NCBI GenBank assembly: GCA_027214345.1
Contig: JAPWHR010000014.1
Span: forward strand, 62,001-126,000
Direction of reading: 5' to 3'
Length of the DNA: 64,000 bases
Origin: Comamonadaceae bacterium G21597-S1
GTDB lineage: Bacteria; Pseudomonadota; Gammaproteobacteria; Burkholderiales; Burkholderiaceae_C
The translations under genes were made by a program, and so were the position numbers. Under the pieces are notes generated by a model that was not told the origin of the DNA, ran no database searches, and saw only the letters and a program-made list of their open reading frames with translations. Positions 26,767 through 35,634 of the stretch are shown in pieces. Position 1 is the stretch's first letter. Each line of letters begins with the position of its first letter.

Positions 26767-27789
26767 ATGAACTATTCCGAGTCCAAGGAAAAAAGCGCGG
26801 AAATCCTGCGCGCCGTGATCGGCCTGATGGCCCCGCACGACGCGTCATTCAATCCGGTCACGTTTGCCGTGTGGTACGAACACGTGGCCGGCATCAACCC
26901 CGGGCTGTCGGACGCCTTGAACGACGCGGTCACCCGCCACGGACGATTGGGCAACGACGCCGTCCGGAAACTGTTCGACGCGCACATCGCGCCGCCGGAA
27001 CACCAGGTCATGAACCGGGTCGCCGAGAACTTCCACAAGGCCATGGCCGGCATGGTGGATTCCGCCACACGGACCGGCAATGACGCCGGCCGATTCGGGG
27101 AGCAGTTGTCACGGCTGGCGCTGGCCCTGGAGTCACCCGACACGGGCGACCTGTCTCCGCATATCGACGAGGCCCGCGAGAACGCGTCGGAAATGCGCCA
27201 GTCGGCACAGGCACTGGAACGCCAGGTGGCGCAAAGCCGCACGGAAATCGCCGCGCTGCAGGTCGAACTGGGCCGCGTGCGCCAGGAGGCCTTGTTGTGT
27301 CCGCTGACGCGGGTGCTCAACCGCAGGGGGTTCGACCTGAGCTTGCAGGCCATGCTCGATGGTGCGCGCGGGGTCGACGACTCGCATTGCCTGGTCATGC
27401 TGGACATCGACCATTTCAAGCGGGTCAACGACACCCACGGCCATGTCATGGGGGATCGGGTCATCCAGGCCATGGGCGAGGTCATGCGTGCCTGCGTCGC
27501 AGGCCAGAGCGGCACCTCTTTGGCGCGTTATGGCGGCGAGGAGTTCGCCGTGCTGCTGCCCGACACGCCGATTCACGTCGCCAAGGATGTCGCCGAGAAC
27601 ATCCGCCAGCGGGTCAAGGCATTGAAAGTGCGCCACCGCAAGACGCAAGAGGTGGTGCTGACGTTCACAGTCTCCGCAGGCGTGGCCACGATCAGCCACG
27701 GCGACCGGCCCGACACGCTGGTCGCGCGCGCCGATTCCGCGCTCTACCAAAGCAAGCAAAACGGCCGCGACCGGGTGACCTGCGCCTGA
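26767..27789 (+). CDS. diguanylate cyclase (GGDEF)
   Basis: A 340-residue cytoplasmic c-di-GMP synthase. The N-terminal 170 residues are helical with no membrane segment and end in a coiled-coil-like linker (about 140-178, ERQVAQSRTEIAALQVELGR). The GGDEF domain starts at PLTRVLNRRGFD, with metal Asp in MLDIDHFK and the active loop RYGGEEF (256-260). The inhibitory RxxD motif expected five residues before GGEEF is absent, so product inhibition is unlikely. No sensor family is recognised in the N-terminus; it resembles the helical sensor-less start of several beta- and gammaproteobacterial cyclases. Confidence 0.92.
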   Translation: MNYSESKEKSAEILRAVIGLMAPHDASFNPVTFAVWYEHVAGINPGLSDALNDAVTRHGRLGNDAVRKLFDAHIAPPEHQVMNRVAENFHKAMAGMVDSATRTGNDAGRFGEQLSRLALALESPDTGDLSPHIDEARENASEMRQSAQALERQVAQSRTEIAALQVELGRVRQEALLCPLTRVLNRRGFDLSLQAMLDGARGVDDSHCLVMLDIDHFKRVNDTHGHVMGDRVIQAMGEVMRACVAGQSGTSLARYGGEEFAVLLPDTPIHVAKDVAENIRQRVKALKVRHRKTQEVVLTFTVSAGVATISHGDRPDTLVARADSALYQSKQNGRDRVTCA

Positions 27790-27886
27790 CCGGCCGTCGA
27801 AACGCCGTCGGGGATGCAGCCCCCTCTTTCGCCTGCAGACGTGCCGAAGGCCCGGGCTCCGTCTTGCTCCGAGGCGACGAAACCTG

Positions 27887-28765
27887 TCACCGCGCGAACG
27901 CCTGAAGAAACGCCCGCGCCGCCGGCGACAGCGGATGCCCGTTGCGCTTGTACACATAAAACGCGCGCTCGATCGACGGCTCGACCAGCGGGATGAATCG
28001 CAGCCGCAGGTCGCGTCGTAACGCACGGGCGTAGTCGGGCGCGGTGGTGACGCCCAGGCCGTGCCCCACGAGAGCGAGCGCCGTCGGCAGGTGTTCGACG
28101 ACGGTGGCATCTTCCTGGCGCTGCGCGCGCCCGTGTTGCCACAAGGCTTCGCGAATGTCCTGCTCGAACGTACTGGGGTAGTAGATCCACGGATCGTCCC
28201 GGACATCGCTCCAGGTGATGGATCGCTTGCGCGCAGCCCAGTGCGTCGATGAACAGACGAACGCAATGGCGATGCTGCGAAAGAAACTGCGGTCCACGCC
28301 GGGGCCGGTCGGACGGTCCGGGCCGATGCCGAACTCCACCACACCCCGTTCGACGGCCGCCGGAACGTCCTCCAGCGAGGTGTCCATGACCTGCACGGAG
28401 ATCTGCGGATGCCGCGCAGAAAACGCCGCGAGCGCCGGAGGAACGAGCGTACACGCGAGCAGGCTCGGCGCACTGAACCGGAGCGATCCGCGCTGCATCT
28501 GCCGCACGTCCGACACGCTGACTGCAATACGCTCGAGGTCGTCGAGCATGCGCCGGGCGATGGGCATCAGTTGTTGTCCCATGACGGTCAGCGTGATGCG
28601 TTTGGCCTCACGATTGAACAGCGCAAGGCCCACCTCGGACTCCAGTTGGCGGATCACCATGCTGACGGCGGACTGGCTCAGGTGCAGGCGATGCGCGGCA
28701 CGCGTAAAGCTGCCCGCCTCGGCCGCGGCCATGAAGGCGCGCAGCTGCCGAAGACTGATATGCAT
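27887..28765 (-). CDS. LysR-family regulator
   Basis: A 292-residue LysR regulator with a standard HTH (LRQLRAFMAAAEAGSFTRAA, HLSQSAVSMVIRQLESEVG) and a substrate domain beginning RGSLRFSAPSLLAC. It resembles the CynR/CysB-like clade. It is divergent from the ferredoxin gene by 99 bases, and the ferredoxin-cupin pair is its most likely target. No ligand can be inferred. Confidence 0.9.
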   Translation of the reverse strand: MHISLRQLRAFMAAAEAGSFTRAAHRLHLSQSAVSMVIRQLESEVGLALFNREAKRITLTVMGQQLMPIARRMLDDLERIAVSVSDVRQMQRGSLRFSAPSLLACTLVPPALAAFSARHPQISVQVMDTSLEDVPAAVERGVVEFGIGPDRPTGPGVDRSFFRSIAIAFVCSSTHWAARKRSITWSDVRDDPWIYYPSTFEQDIREALWQHGRAQRQEDATVVEHLPTALALVGHGLGVTTAPDYARALRRDLRLRFIPLVEPSIERAFYVYKRNGHPLSPAARAFLQAFAR

Positions 28766-28864
28766 CAGCTGACCTTATGGGTTCGTCAAAAAGTGGCGCT
28801 GGAATCCTAGCATGGCACGTAGCAGAATCGGCGCGATCCCGCAGACGACACACCACGCCCCCCC

Positions 28865-29188
28865 ATGCCCAGAATCACATTCGTCACCACGGACGGCACA
28901 CGCAAGAACGTCGACGTGCCCGAGGGCGAGACGCTGATGCGTGCGGCGATCGACAACCAGGTCGACGCGATCCTGGGCGAATGCGGCGGTGCGTGTTGTT
29001 GCGCCACCTGCCACGTCTATCTTGACGCCGGGTCGATGGCGAGGCTGCCGCCCGTCAGCGACATGGAGTCGCAGCTGCTTGCCTTCACGGCCGCTGAGCG
29101 TCGCCCCGGCAGCCGACTGGCCTGCCAGCTTGTCGCGGACCGGCAGTTCGACGGCCTGGTCGTTGACCTGCCACCGACCCAGCTCTAG
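28865..29188 (+). CDS. 2Fe-2S ferredoxin, adrenodoxin type
   Basis: A 107-residue electron carrier of the plant/adrenodoxin fold. The cluster ligands are Cys40, Cys46, Cys49 and Cys87 (C-x5-C-x2-C then C), in the strikingly cysteine-rich stretch GECGGACCCATCHVY with extra Cys44 and Cys45. This type serves P450 and ring-hydroxylating oxygenases or Fe-S assembly; here no oxygenase is next to it, so its partner is unknown. The cupin gene follows by 43 bases on the same strand. Confidence 0.93.
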   Translation: MPRITFVTTDGTRKNVDVPEGETLMRAAIDNQVDAILGECGGACCCATCHVYLDAGSMARLPPVSDMESQLLAFTAAERRPGSRLACQLVADRQFDGLVVDLPPTQL

Positions 29189-29231
29189 TCCGGCTCCGCC
29201 GGCCCATTTCAACCCGAAAGGCCCATCGACC

Positions 29232-29660
29232 ATGCATCGACCCGACCTCACCCGCTCCTTCCAGATCCATCCGGACGACGCCGCCTGGGAGCCGGCGGAC
29301 TACAACATCACCTGGCAGGACGGTCGCGAATATGGCCGCTTCCGCCGCGTATTGCGCCGCGACGCGCACGGCCTGACGGTCATCGCCCGCTTCGTCGCCC
29401 CACCGGGCAAGGCCTGGAAGATCATGGGCCGCGCGCCCGAACTCGGCGAAGAGGTCTACATCATGAAAGGCGCCTACTACGACACGCGCGGTCGCGTCGT
29501 GGCGCCGGAAGGCAGCTTCATGTTCAACGCGCCCGGCGCGCTGCACGGCGGCATCTCGACGGACATGACCCTGTACCTGCACTGGTGCAGCGGCAAGCCG
29601 GACGACATCGTATCGGTCGACCTGATCGACTTCGAAGTGGGCGTCGGAGTCAAGACCTAG
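29232..29660 (+). CDS. ChrR-like cupin protein
   Basis: A 142-residue single cupin. GEEVYIMKGAYYDTRGRV and the C-terminal FNAPGALHGGISTDMTLYLHW carry the small number of cupin metal positions (Glu and two His), similar to the ChrR/DUF4437-type cupins of polyketide or stress response. The ATG at 29232 follows GAAAGG by 9 bases. It is paired with the ferredoxin in a probable two-gene operon. Substrate and reaction are not known. Confidence 0.78.
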   Translation: MHRPDLTRSFQIHPDDAAWEPADYNITWQDGREYGRFRRVLRRDAHGLTVIARFVAPPGKAWKIMGRAPELGEEVYIMKGAYYDTRGRVVAPEGSFMFNAPGALHGGISTDMTLYLHWCSGKPDDIVSVDLIDFEVGVGVKT

Positions 29661-29751
29661 CCATCGGCCGAATCGTGCAACGGCTTCCACCTCGCGATAC
29701 CCTGGTCACCGCATCCCGACTGACCAGGCGGTCGCCTGCGTCCCGCCGCGC

Positions 29752-30648
29752 TCACCCCTGCCCTGATCCGGCAATCTCCGCGAAATGCGCCTCGAGCCGC
29801 CGGCTCCCATGGGACTCGCCGACCATGTCCAGCCCGAACGCCGTCAGAAAAAACTGCGCAGGTCCGTGAATACGGCGCGGGGTCACGCGTGGCAACACCA
29901 ACAGCGCCGCTCGGCGCAGCCAGTCCGGCAGCCGCGTGATGCGCACGGGTTTGCCGATGGCATCGAAGGCCAGCTGCGCCAGTTCGGAGTGGCGGAACGT
30001 GTCCGGGCCGCCGACATCGAGCCACGCACGTTCCTCGGCCACCGCGTCGGCCACGGCCTCGGCGAGGTCGGCGCCGTGGATGGGGTTGATCCGTTTGTCG
30101 CCGGCCCCGAACAGCCAGGCCCGGCCCGACCGGGCCATGGCCAGGAAGTCCGCCATGTCCGAGAAGTAGCCCGACGGCGCGATCACGGTCGAGGCGATGT
30201 CGGGAGCGGCCTGCTGCAGCGCGCGCACGAAAGCCGCCTTCGCGGCAACCAGCGGCACCACTTCCATCCGGTTCGCGTTGAGCACGTGCACATAGGCGAA
30301 CCGCGGCACACCGGCGCGACGCGCCTCGGCCAACAGATTCAGATTGGCCTGGTAGTCGACGTCCCGGTAGTCCAGCCCGTCGGCCTGCCGGGTGATGCCC
30401 AGCGCCGACACGACCAGGTCGACACCGTGCATGCGGCCCGCCAACGTGTGCGGCCGGGTGGCCTGGGCCTCGACCAGGTCGTCGGCGTCCAGGCCTTGCG
30501 CACGCACGGCGTCGCGCACCAGGGCACGCACCTGCCAGCCACGGCTGCGGTATTCGGCACACAGGAACCGGCCCAGATACCCGGTCGCACCGGCGACGAA
30601 TACGGTTTGCACGGCAGGGCGAGAGCCAAGTCCTTGGGTCTGCGACAT
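29752..30648 (-). CDS. NAD(P)-binding SDR/NmrA-like protein
   Basis: A protein of about 298 residues with a Rossmann motif GATGYLGRF near the N-terminus, VVSALGIT, and an extended C-terminus carrying PRRIHGPAQFFLTAFGLDM. It resembles the atypical SDR/NAD(P)H-binding proteins related to divinyl-chlorophyllide reductase and complex I assembly factors. The start may be ATG 30648 or GTG 30672; neither has a clear ribosome site. No partner gene is adjacent. The substrate is unknown. Confidence 0.82.
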   Translation of the reverse strand: MSQTQGLGSRPAVQTVFVAGATGYLGRFLCAEYRSRGWQVRALVRDAVRAQGLDADDLVEAQATRPHTLAGRMHGVDLVVSALGITRQADGLDYRDVDYQANLNLLAEARRAGVPRFAYVHVLNANRMEVVPLVAAKAAFVRALQQAAPDIASTVIAPSGYFSDMADFLAMARSGRAWLFGAGDKRINPIHGADLAEAVADAVAEERAWLDVGGPDTFRHSELAQLAFDAIGKPVRITRLPDWLRRAALLVLPRVTPRRIHGPAQFFLTAFGLDMVGESHGSRRLEAHFAEIAGSGQG

Positions 30649-30736
30649 GCAGTCAAGTCTCGCATCTCCCACGCCCCGCCGACGCAGATTCCCCGGAGCC
30701 CGGCAACCGGCCTTCGCCGGCGGCCGCTGCGCGGCT

Positions 30737-30811
30737 TCAGCCCAAGCCGAAGAAGCTCAGCAGGAATCCGACCACGACGATGAGACCCACGACGTAGATG
30801 ATGGTGTGCAT
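30737..30811 (-). CDS. 24-residue membrane peptide
   Basis: A 24-codon gene, MHTIIYVVGLIVVVGFLLSF plus FGLG, consisting of one transmembrane helix. It is convincing because a near-perfect ribosome site GGGAGGA lies 8 bases before the ATG at 30811 and the composition is fully hydrophobic. I recall closely similar peptides in other proteobacteria, but no function. It may be a small membrane stress or regulatory peptide. It lies alone in a 480-base gap between larger genes. Confidence 0.7.
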   Translation of the reverse strand: MHTIIYVVGLIVVVGFLLSFFGLG

Positions 30812-31128
30812 GATGATGTTCCTCCCTGAATACGGACAAGCCCATCGTAGGACGACACGGTCTTGCCGCCTGCACGACGGCGCGACGCCGGCGTGTAGGA
30901 CAGGGCCGGCTCGGCCAACCAGAACATTCGGCGCGACAGCGCCGCGAGGCCGCGGTGCCCATACGGCCTGAGAATTGCACCGCACCGCACCGCACCGCAT
31001 CGTGCCGGCCGACGCCGGAGTCCCGCATTGCCGTTGTGGTGTACTCTGGGGCCGGACAGCCCAAGGACGTCGACCATGCGCCGATTGCAGCGGTAGCGCC
31101 GCGTCCGCCACGGAAAGACCGACAGACC
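30812..31128. other. intergenic region with a short tandem repeat
   Basis: About 315 bases between the micropeptide and the divergently placed aldolase gene. It contains the GCACC repeat at 30977-31001 and presumably both promoters. No further gene is supported. Confidence 0.4.
30977..31001. repeat. GCACC short tandem repeat
   Basis: Four exact copies of the pentamer GCACC followed by one degenerate copy GCATC lie in the leader region of the aldolase gene. Slippage could change length by five bases, but it is outside any supported gene. Confidence 0.6.
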
Positions 31129-31959
31129 ATGACAACACCCCCGACAGCTTCATCCGACCATGCGGCATATCCGAAGGCGCCGCACGACGCGGGAAGCCGT
31201 TTGTTGGCGCACGACACCGCGCTCGACCAGGCCAAGGTGCACCTGGCCGCCGCCCATCGCCTGGCGGCCCTGCATGAACTCGACGAAGGCATCGACAACC
31301 ATTTCACCGTCGCCGTGCCGGGAGCGCTGGACCAGTACCTGATCCTTCCTTTCGGACGGCATTGGTCCGAGGCCAGGGCCAGCGACATGATGGTTTTCAA
31401 CGAAGCCGGCGACACCTTGTCGGGGTCGGGCCCGGTCGAGCTGTCGGCCCAATGCATCCATGCGCCGATCCACCGTATCAGCGGCGCCGCCGTGGTGATG
31501 CACACCCACCAGACCTGGGCCACGTCGCTGAACATGCTGCAGGACAACCGGCTGCTCCCGCTGTCGCAGACGGCGGCATTCTTCGACGGGCATGTGGCCT
31601 ATGACGACAACTATTCCGGCCTGGCCGACACGCTCGAGGAAGGGGAACGCCTGGCCCTGTTGCTGGACAACAAGCACATCGTCCTGATGAAGAACCACGG
31701 CGCACTGGTCGTCGGCGACACCGTGGCACAGGCCTACCGCCGGCTGTATCGCCTGGAGCGGGTGTGTCGCATGCAACTGATCGCGATGGCGGCGGCCAGC
31801 GGCAGCGGCGGGCCACTGGCGGTGCTGGGCAGCGACGTGGTGGAGCGGGTGCAGGCGATCAATCCGCACGACAGCCATTCGCGCGACGAGCGCGAGCGCC
31901 TGTTCTTCGAGGCGATGATGCGGGTGCTGGATCGGGAGTTGCCGGGATACCGGGACTAG
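31129..31959 (+). CDS. class II aldolase/adducin-family protein
   Basis: A 276-residue protein of the class II aldolase/adducin family, which contains L-fuculose-phosphate-type aldolases and related decarboxylases or epimerases. The zinc-binding histidines are visible in VVMHTHQTW and in MKNHGALVVG. The N-terminus is 30 residues longer than in short aldolases. The sequence resembles the adducin-like group often found in Burkholderiales catabolic gene sets, whose substrates are mostly unknown. The ATG at 31129 has only GGAAAG 12 bases upstream. Confidence 0.88.
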   Translation: MTTPPTASSDHAAYPKAPHDAGSRLLAHDTALDQAKVHLAAAHRLAALHELDEGIDNHFTVAVPGALDQYLILPFGRHWSEARASDMMVFNEAGDTLSGSGPVELSAQCIHAPIHRISGAAVVMHTHQTWATSLNMLQDNRLLPLSQTAAFFDGHVAYDDNYSGLADTLEEGERLALLLDNKHIVLMKNHGALVVGDTVAQAYRRLYRLERVCRMQLIAMAAASGSGGPLAVLGSDVVERVQAINPHDSHSRDERERLFFEAMMRVLDRELPGYRD

Positions 31960-32038
31960 TATTAGGCCCGGAGGCTAGCAGCGTCACATGCCCATCTTCC
32001 GGCAACGGAAGACGGCGCAAGACCGCAGACGGCGCAGC

Positions 32039-35000
32039 TCAACCCGCAGCCCCAGCCTGCGCCGCACGCAACACCACCAGCAGTTCCTTCGCCTGCACCC
32101 GATCGCCAGCCGCGACGTGTACGGCCTCGACCTCGGCGTCGCGGTCGGCGGCCACGTGGGTTTCCATCTTCATCGCCTCCAGCGACAACAGCGTGTCGCC
32201 GGCCTTCACGCGCTGGCCCGCGGCCACCGCGACGTTGACGATGGCGCCCGGCATCGGTGCGGCCACGTGCCACGGGTTGCCGGGCTCGGCCAGCGGCCGG
32301 GCGCCTTCGGCCGCGCCGGCGTTGGCCGCGGCCACGCGCACCGTGCGCGACTGGCCGTTGAGCTCGAACTGCACCTTGTGCGCCGTCTCGCCGTCGGGCG
32401 CGATGGCCTGCAGCGCCACCAGCAGCGTCTTGCCGGGGTCGATCTCGACCGCCAGCTCCTGCTGCAACTGCGGGCCGTAGAAAAATACCGGCGTGGGCAG
32501 CACCGAGGTATCGCCGTGCGCCTGCACATGGGCGCAGTAGTCGCGCATCACCTTGGGGTACATCAGGTACGACGCCAGCTGGGCTTCGTCCAGCGGCAAA
32601 CCGCACTCTGCTTCGGCCTCGGTGCGCGCGGCCGCCAGGTCGACGTCGGGCAGGCGGTCGCCCGGGCGGTAGGGCTCCGGCGGCGATTCGCTGTCACCGA
32701 GCTTGAGTACCTTGCGGCTGACCGCGGCCGGAAAACCGTCCGGCGGGAAACCCAGCTCGCCCTTGAACAAGGACACCACCGAGGCTGGGAACGCGACCTC
32801 GCGCGCCGGGTCCAGCACGTCGGCCGTCTTCATGTCGCTGGACACCAGCATCAGCGCCATGTCGCCGACCACCTTCGATGTGGGCGTGACCTTGACGATG
32901 TCGCCGAACAGATGGTTGACGTCGGCATAGGCCTGCGAGACCTCGGTCCAGCGGTGCGCCAGCCCCATGGAGCGCGCCTGCTCGCGCAGGTTGGTGTATT
33001 GCCCGCCAGGCATCTCGTGACGGTAGACGTCGGCGGTGCCGCTGCGGATGTCGGCCTCGAATGGCGCATAGAAACGACGCACGCCCTCCCAGTACATCGC
33101 GGTGGCATGCAACGCGTCCTGCGACAGCCCCGGATCGCGTTCGGTGCCGGCCAGCGCCGCAGCGATGGCCGACAGGTTGGGTTGCGAGGTCAGGCCGCTC
33201 ATCGAGTCGATGGCGCCGTCGACCGCGTCGCAGCCTGCCTCGATCGCCGCCAGCACCGACGCCGCCGCGGCGCCGCTGGTGTCGTGGGTGTGGAAATGCA
33301 CCGGCAGCCCGGTCTCGTCCTTGATGGCCTTGACCAGCGCCGCCACGGCACGCGGGCGGCAGATGCCGGCCATGTCCTTGATGCCGATGATGTGCACGCC
33401 GGCCTGCTTCAGTTCGCGCGCAAGGCCGACGTAATAGGCCAGGTCGTATTTGGGCCGCGAGGTGTCGAACAGGTCGCCGCTGTAGCAGATCGCGCCTTCG
33501 CACAAGGCGCCGGTCTCGACCACGGCATCGATGGCCACGCGCATGTTGCGCACCCAGTTCAGCGAATCGAACACGCGGAACAGGTCGATGCCGCCGCCAG
33601 CGGCCTGCTGCACGAAGTGGCGCACCACGTTGTCGGCGTAGTTGGTGTAGCCCACGGCGTTGGAGCCGCGCAGCAGCATCTGCAGCAGGATGTTGGGCGC
33701 GCGTTCGCGGATCTGCGCCAGCCGCGCCCAGGGGTCTTCCTTGAGGAAACGCAGCGCCACGTCGAAGGTCGCGCCGCCCCAGCATTCCAGCGAGAACAGC
33801 TGCGGCAGTTCGCGCGCCACGTAGGGCACGATGGGCAACATGTCGGCGGTGCGCATGCGGGTGGCCAGCAGCGACTGGTGGCTGTCGCGCAGCGTGGTGT
33901 CGGTGACCAGCGCGGGCTTGTGTTCGAGCATCCACTGCGCGAAGCCCTTGGCGCCCAGCGCCTGCAGCCGCTGGCGTGTGCCGTCGGGAACCGGGCTGGA
34001 GTGGTCGACCCTGGGCAGCACCGGCTTGGGCAGCGGCAGTGCCGGCAGCGTGCGCCCGGCCACCTCGGGGTTGCCGTGTACCGCGGTCTCGGCCAGGAAA
34101 CGCAGCAGCTTGGTCGCGCGGTCGCGACGCACGGTGAACTCCAGCAGTTCGGGCGTGTCCTCGATGAAACGCGTGGTGACCTCGCCGGCGGCGAAGTCCG
34201 GGTGGTTGATGACGTTCTCGAGGAACTGCAGGTTGGTGGCCACGCCGCGGATGCGGAACTCGCGCAACGCACGGTCCATGCGCTGGCTGGTCTCGATCGC
34301 CGTCGGCGCCCACGCCGTGACCTTGACCAAGAGCGAGTCGTAATACGGCGTGATCACGGCGCCGGTGTAGGCGGTGCCGCCGTCGAGCCGGATGCCGAAA
34401 CCGGCCGCGCTGCGGTAGGCGGTGAGCCGGCCATAGTCGGGCAGGAAGCCGTTCTCCGGGTCTTCGGTGGTCACGCGGCATTGCAGCGCGTGCCCGCGCA
34501 GCGGCATGTCGGCCTGCAGCGGCACGCCGGTGGGATGGCGACCGTCGTTCGTTTCCTGGTTGACTCCGATGTGGCCGCCTTCGCTGATGCGGATCTGCGC
34601 GCGCACGATGTCCACGCCGGTCACCAGTTCGGTCACCGTGTGTTCGACCTGGATGCGCGGATTGACCTCGATGAAATAACACTGCCCGTCGTCGGCGTCC
34701 ATCAGGAACTCGACCGTGCCGGCGTGGGTGTAGTTCACCGAGCGCATCAGCGCCAGCGCGCTGTCGCACAGCCGGGCGCGGCCGGCGGCGTCCAGGTAGG
34801 GCGCGGGCGCGCGCTCGACCACCTTCTGGTTGCGCCGCTGCACCGTGCAGTCGCGCTCGTGCAGGTGCACGATGTTGCCGTGTTGGTCACCCAGGATCTG
34901 CACCTCGACATGGCGCGCGCGGCGGATCAGTTTTTCGAAATAGACCTCGTCGTTGCCGAACGCCGCCAGCGCCTCGCGCCGCGAGGCTTCCAGCGCGCCC

Positions 35001-35548
35001 GGCAGTTCGTCTGCGGATTCGATGACTCGCATGCCGCGCCCGCCACCACCCCAGCTGGCCTTGAGCATCACCGGAAATCCGATGCCTTCGGCCAGGCGGC
35101 GGCATTCGTCCAGGTCCAGCGGCAGCGGCGGAGTGGCCGGCATCACCGGCACGCCGGCCGCCACCGCCGCGTGGCGCGCCGCGACCTTGTTGCCCAGCGT
35201 GCGCATCACCTCGGCGCGCGGGCCGATCCAGCGCAGGCCGGCGGCCACCACGGCGTCGGCGAAGTCGGGGTTCTCGGACAGGAAGCCGTAACCCGGGTGG
35301 ATGGCGTCGACACCGGCATCACGCGCGATGCGCAGGATGTCCTCGCCGTCCAGGTAGGCCGCCAGCGGCTTCTTGCCTTCGCCGACGAGGTAACTCTCGT
35401 CGGCCTTGAAGCGGTGCAACGATTGCCGGTCCTGTTGCGAGTAGATGGCCACGGTGCGGATACGCATCTCGTTGGCCGCGCGCATGACGCGGATCGCGAT
35501 TTCGGAACGGTTGGCGATCAGGATCGAGCGGATCGGGGCGGGCTGCAT
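32039..35548 (-). CDS. pyc: pyruvate carboxylase, single chain
   Basis: An 1169-residue biotin enzyme that carboxylates pyruvate to oxaloacetate for anaplerosis. Order: biotin carboxylase with ATP-grasp (about residues 5-450, IANRSEIAIRVMRAANE and GGGGRGMRV), carboxyltransferase with the metal site (about 540-810, ECWGGATFDVALRFL, DTTLRDSHQS), a PC tetramerisation part, and the biotinyl domain at the C-terminus with Lys1127 in EAMKMET. The length is normal for the alpha4 form. It is alone in its operon. GGAG lies 9 bases before the ATG and partly inside a strong leader hairpin (35558-35580). Confidence 0.95.
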   Translation of the reverse strand: MQPAPIRSILIANRSEIAIRVMRAANEMRIRTVAIYSQQDRQSLHRFKADESYLVGEGKKPLAAYLDGEDILRIARDAGVDAIHPGYGFLSENPDFADAVVAAGLRWIGPRAEVMRTLGNKVAARHAAVAAGVPVMPATPPLPLDLDECRRLAEGIGFPVMLKASWGGGGRGMRVIESADELPGALEASRREALAAFGNDEVYFEKLIRRARHVEVQILGDQHGNIVHLHERDCTVQRRNQKVVERAPAPYLDAAGRARLCDSALALMRSVNYTHAGTVEFLMDADDGQCYFIEVNPRIQVEHTVTELVTGVDIVRAQIRISEGGHIGVNQETNDGRHPTGVPLQADMPLRGHALQCRVTTEDPENGFLPDYGRLTAYRSAAGFGIRLDGGTAYTGAVITPYYDSLLVKVTAWAPTAIETSQRMDRALREFRIRGVATNLQFLENVINHPDFAAGEVTTRFIEDTPELLEFTVRRDRATKLLRFLAETAVHGNPEVAGRTLPALPLPKPVLPRVDHSSPVPDGTRQRLQALGAKGFAQWMLEHKPALVTDTTLRDSHQSLLATRMRTADMLPIVPYVARELPQLFSLECWGGATFDVALRFLKEDPWARLAQIRERAPNILLQMLLRGSNAVGYTNYADNVVRHFVQQAAGGGIDLFRVFDSLNWVRNMRVAIDAVVETGALCEGAICYSGDLFDTSRPKYDLAYYVGLARELKQAGVHIIGIKDMAGICRPRAVAALVKAIKDETGLPVHFHTHDTSGAAAASVLAAIEAGCDAVDGAIDSMSGLTSQPNLSAIAAALAGTERDPGLSQDALHATAMYWEGVRRFYAPFEADIRSGTADVYRHEMPGGQYTNLREQARSMGLAHRWTEVSQAYADVNHLFGDIVKVTPTSKVVGDMALMLVSSDMKTADVLDPAREVAFPASVVSLFKGELGFPPDGFPAAVSRKVLKLGDSESPPEPYRPGDRLPDVDLAAARTEAEAECGLPLDEAQLASYLMYPKVMRDYCAHVQAHGDTSVLPTPVFFYGPQLQQELAVEIDPGKTLLVALQAIAPDGETAHKVQFELNGQSRTVRVAAANAGAAEGARPLAEPGNPWHVAAPMPGAIVNVAVAAGQRVKAGDTLLSLEAMKMETHVAADRDAEVEAVHVAAGDRVQAKELLVVLRAAQAGAAG

Positions 35549-35557
35549 GGGAGAACT

Positions 35558-35580
35558 CCGGGGTGGGCGTGTTACCCCGG
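35558..35580 (-). promoter_or_regulatory. leader hairpin overlapping the pyc ribosome site
   Basis: On the minus strand CCGGGGT and ACCCCGG pair around a nine-base loop, ending in the GG of the Shine-Dalgarno sequence that serves pyc. It could restrict ribosome access or be an operator; no T-run follows. Confidence 0.45.
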
Positions 35581-35634
35581 ATGATGCCGCATTGCGCGGC
35601 GGCGGGGCCGGCTCGTATCCCCTGTCAACGCGGG

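Noticed and set aside
31988-35584. A 1198-codon frame antisense to pyruvate carboxylase
   Set aside because: The minus strand encodes a complete pyruvate carboxylase; the plus frame has His/Arg/Gln-rich low-complexity composition typical of a shadow.
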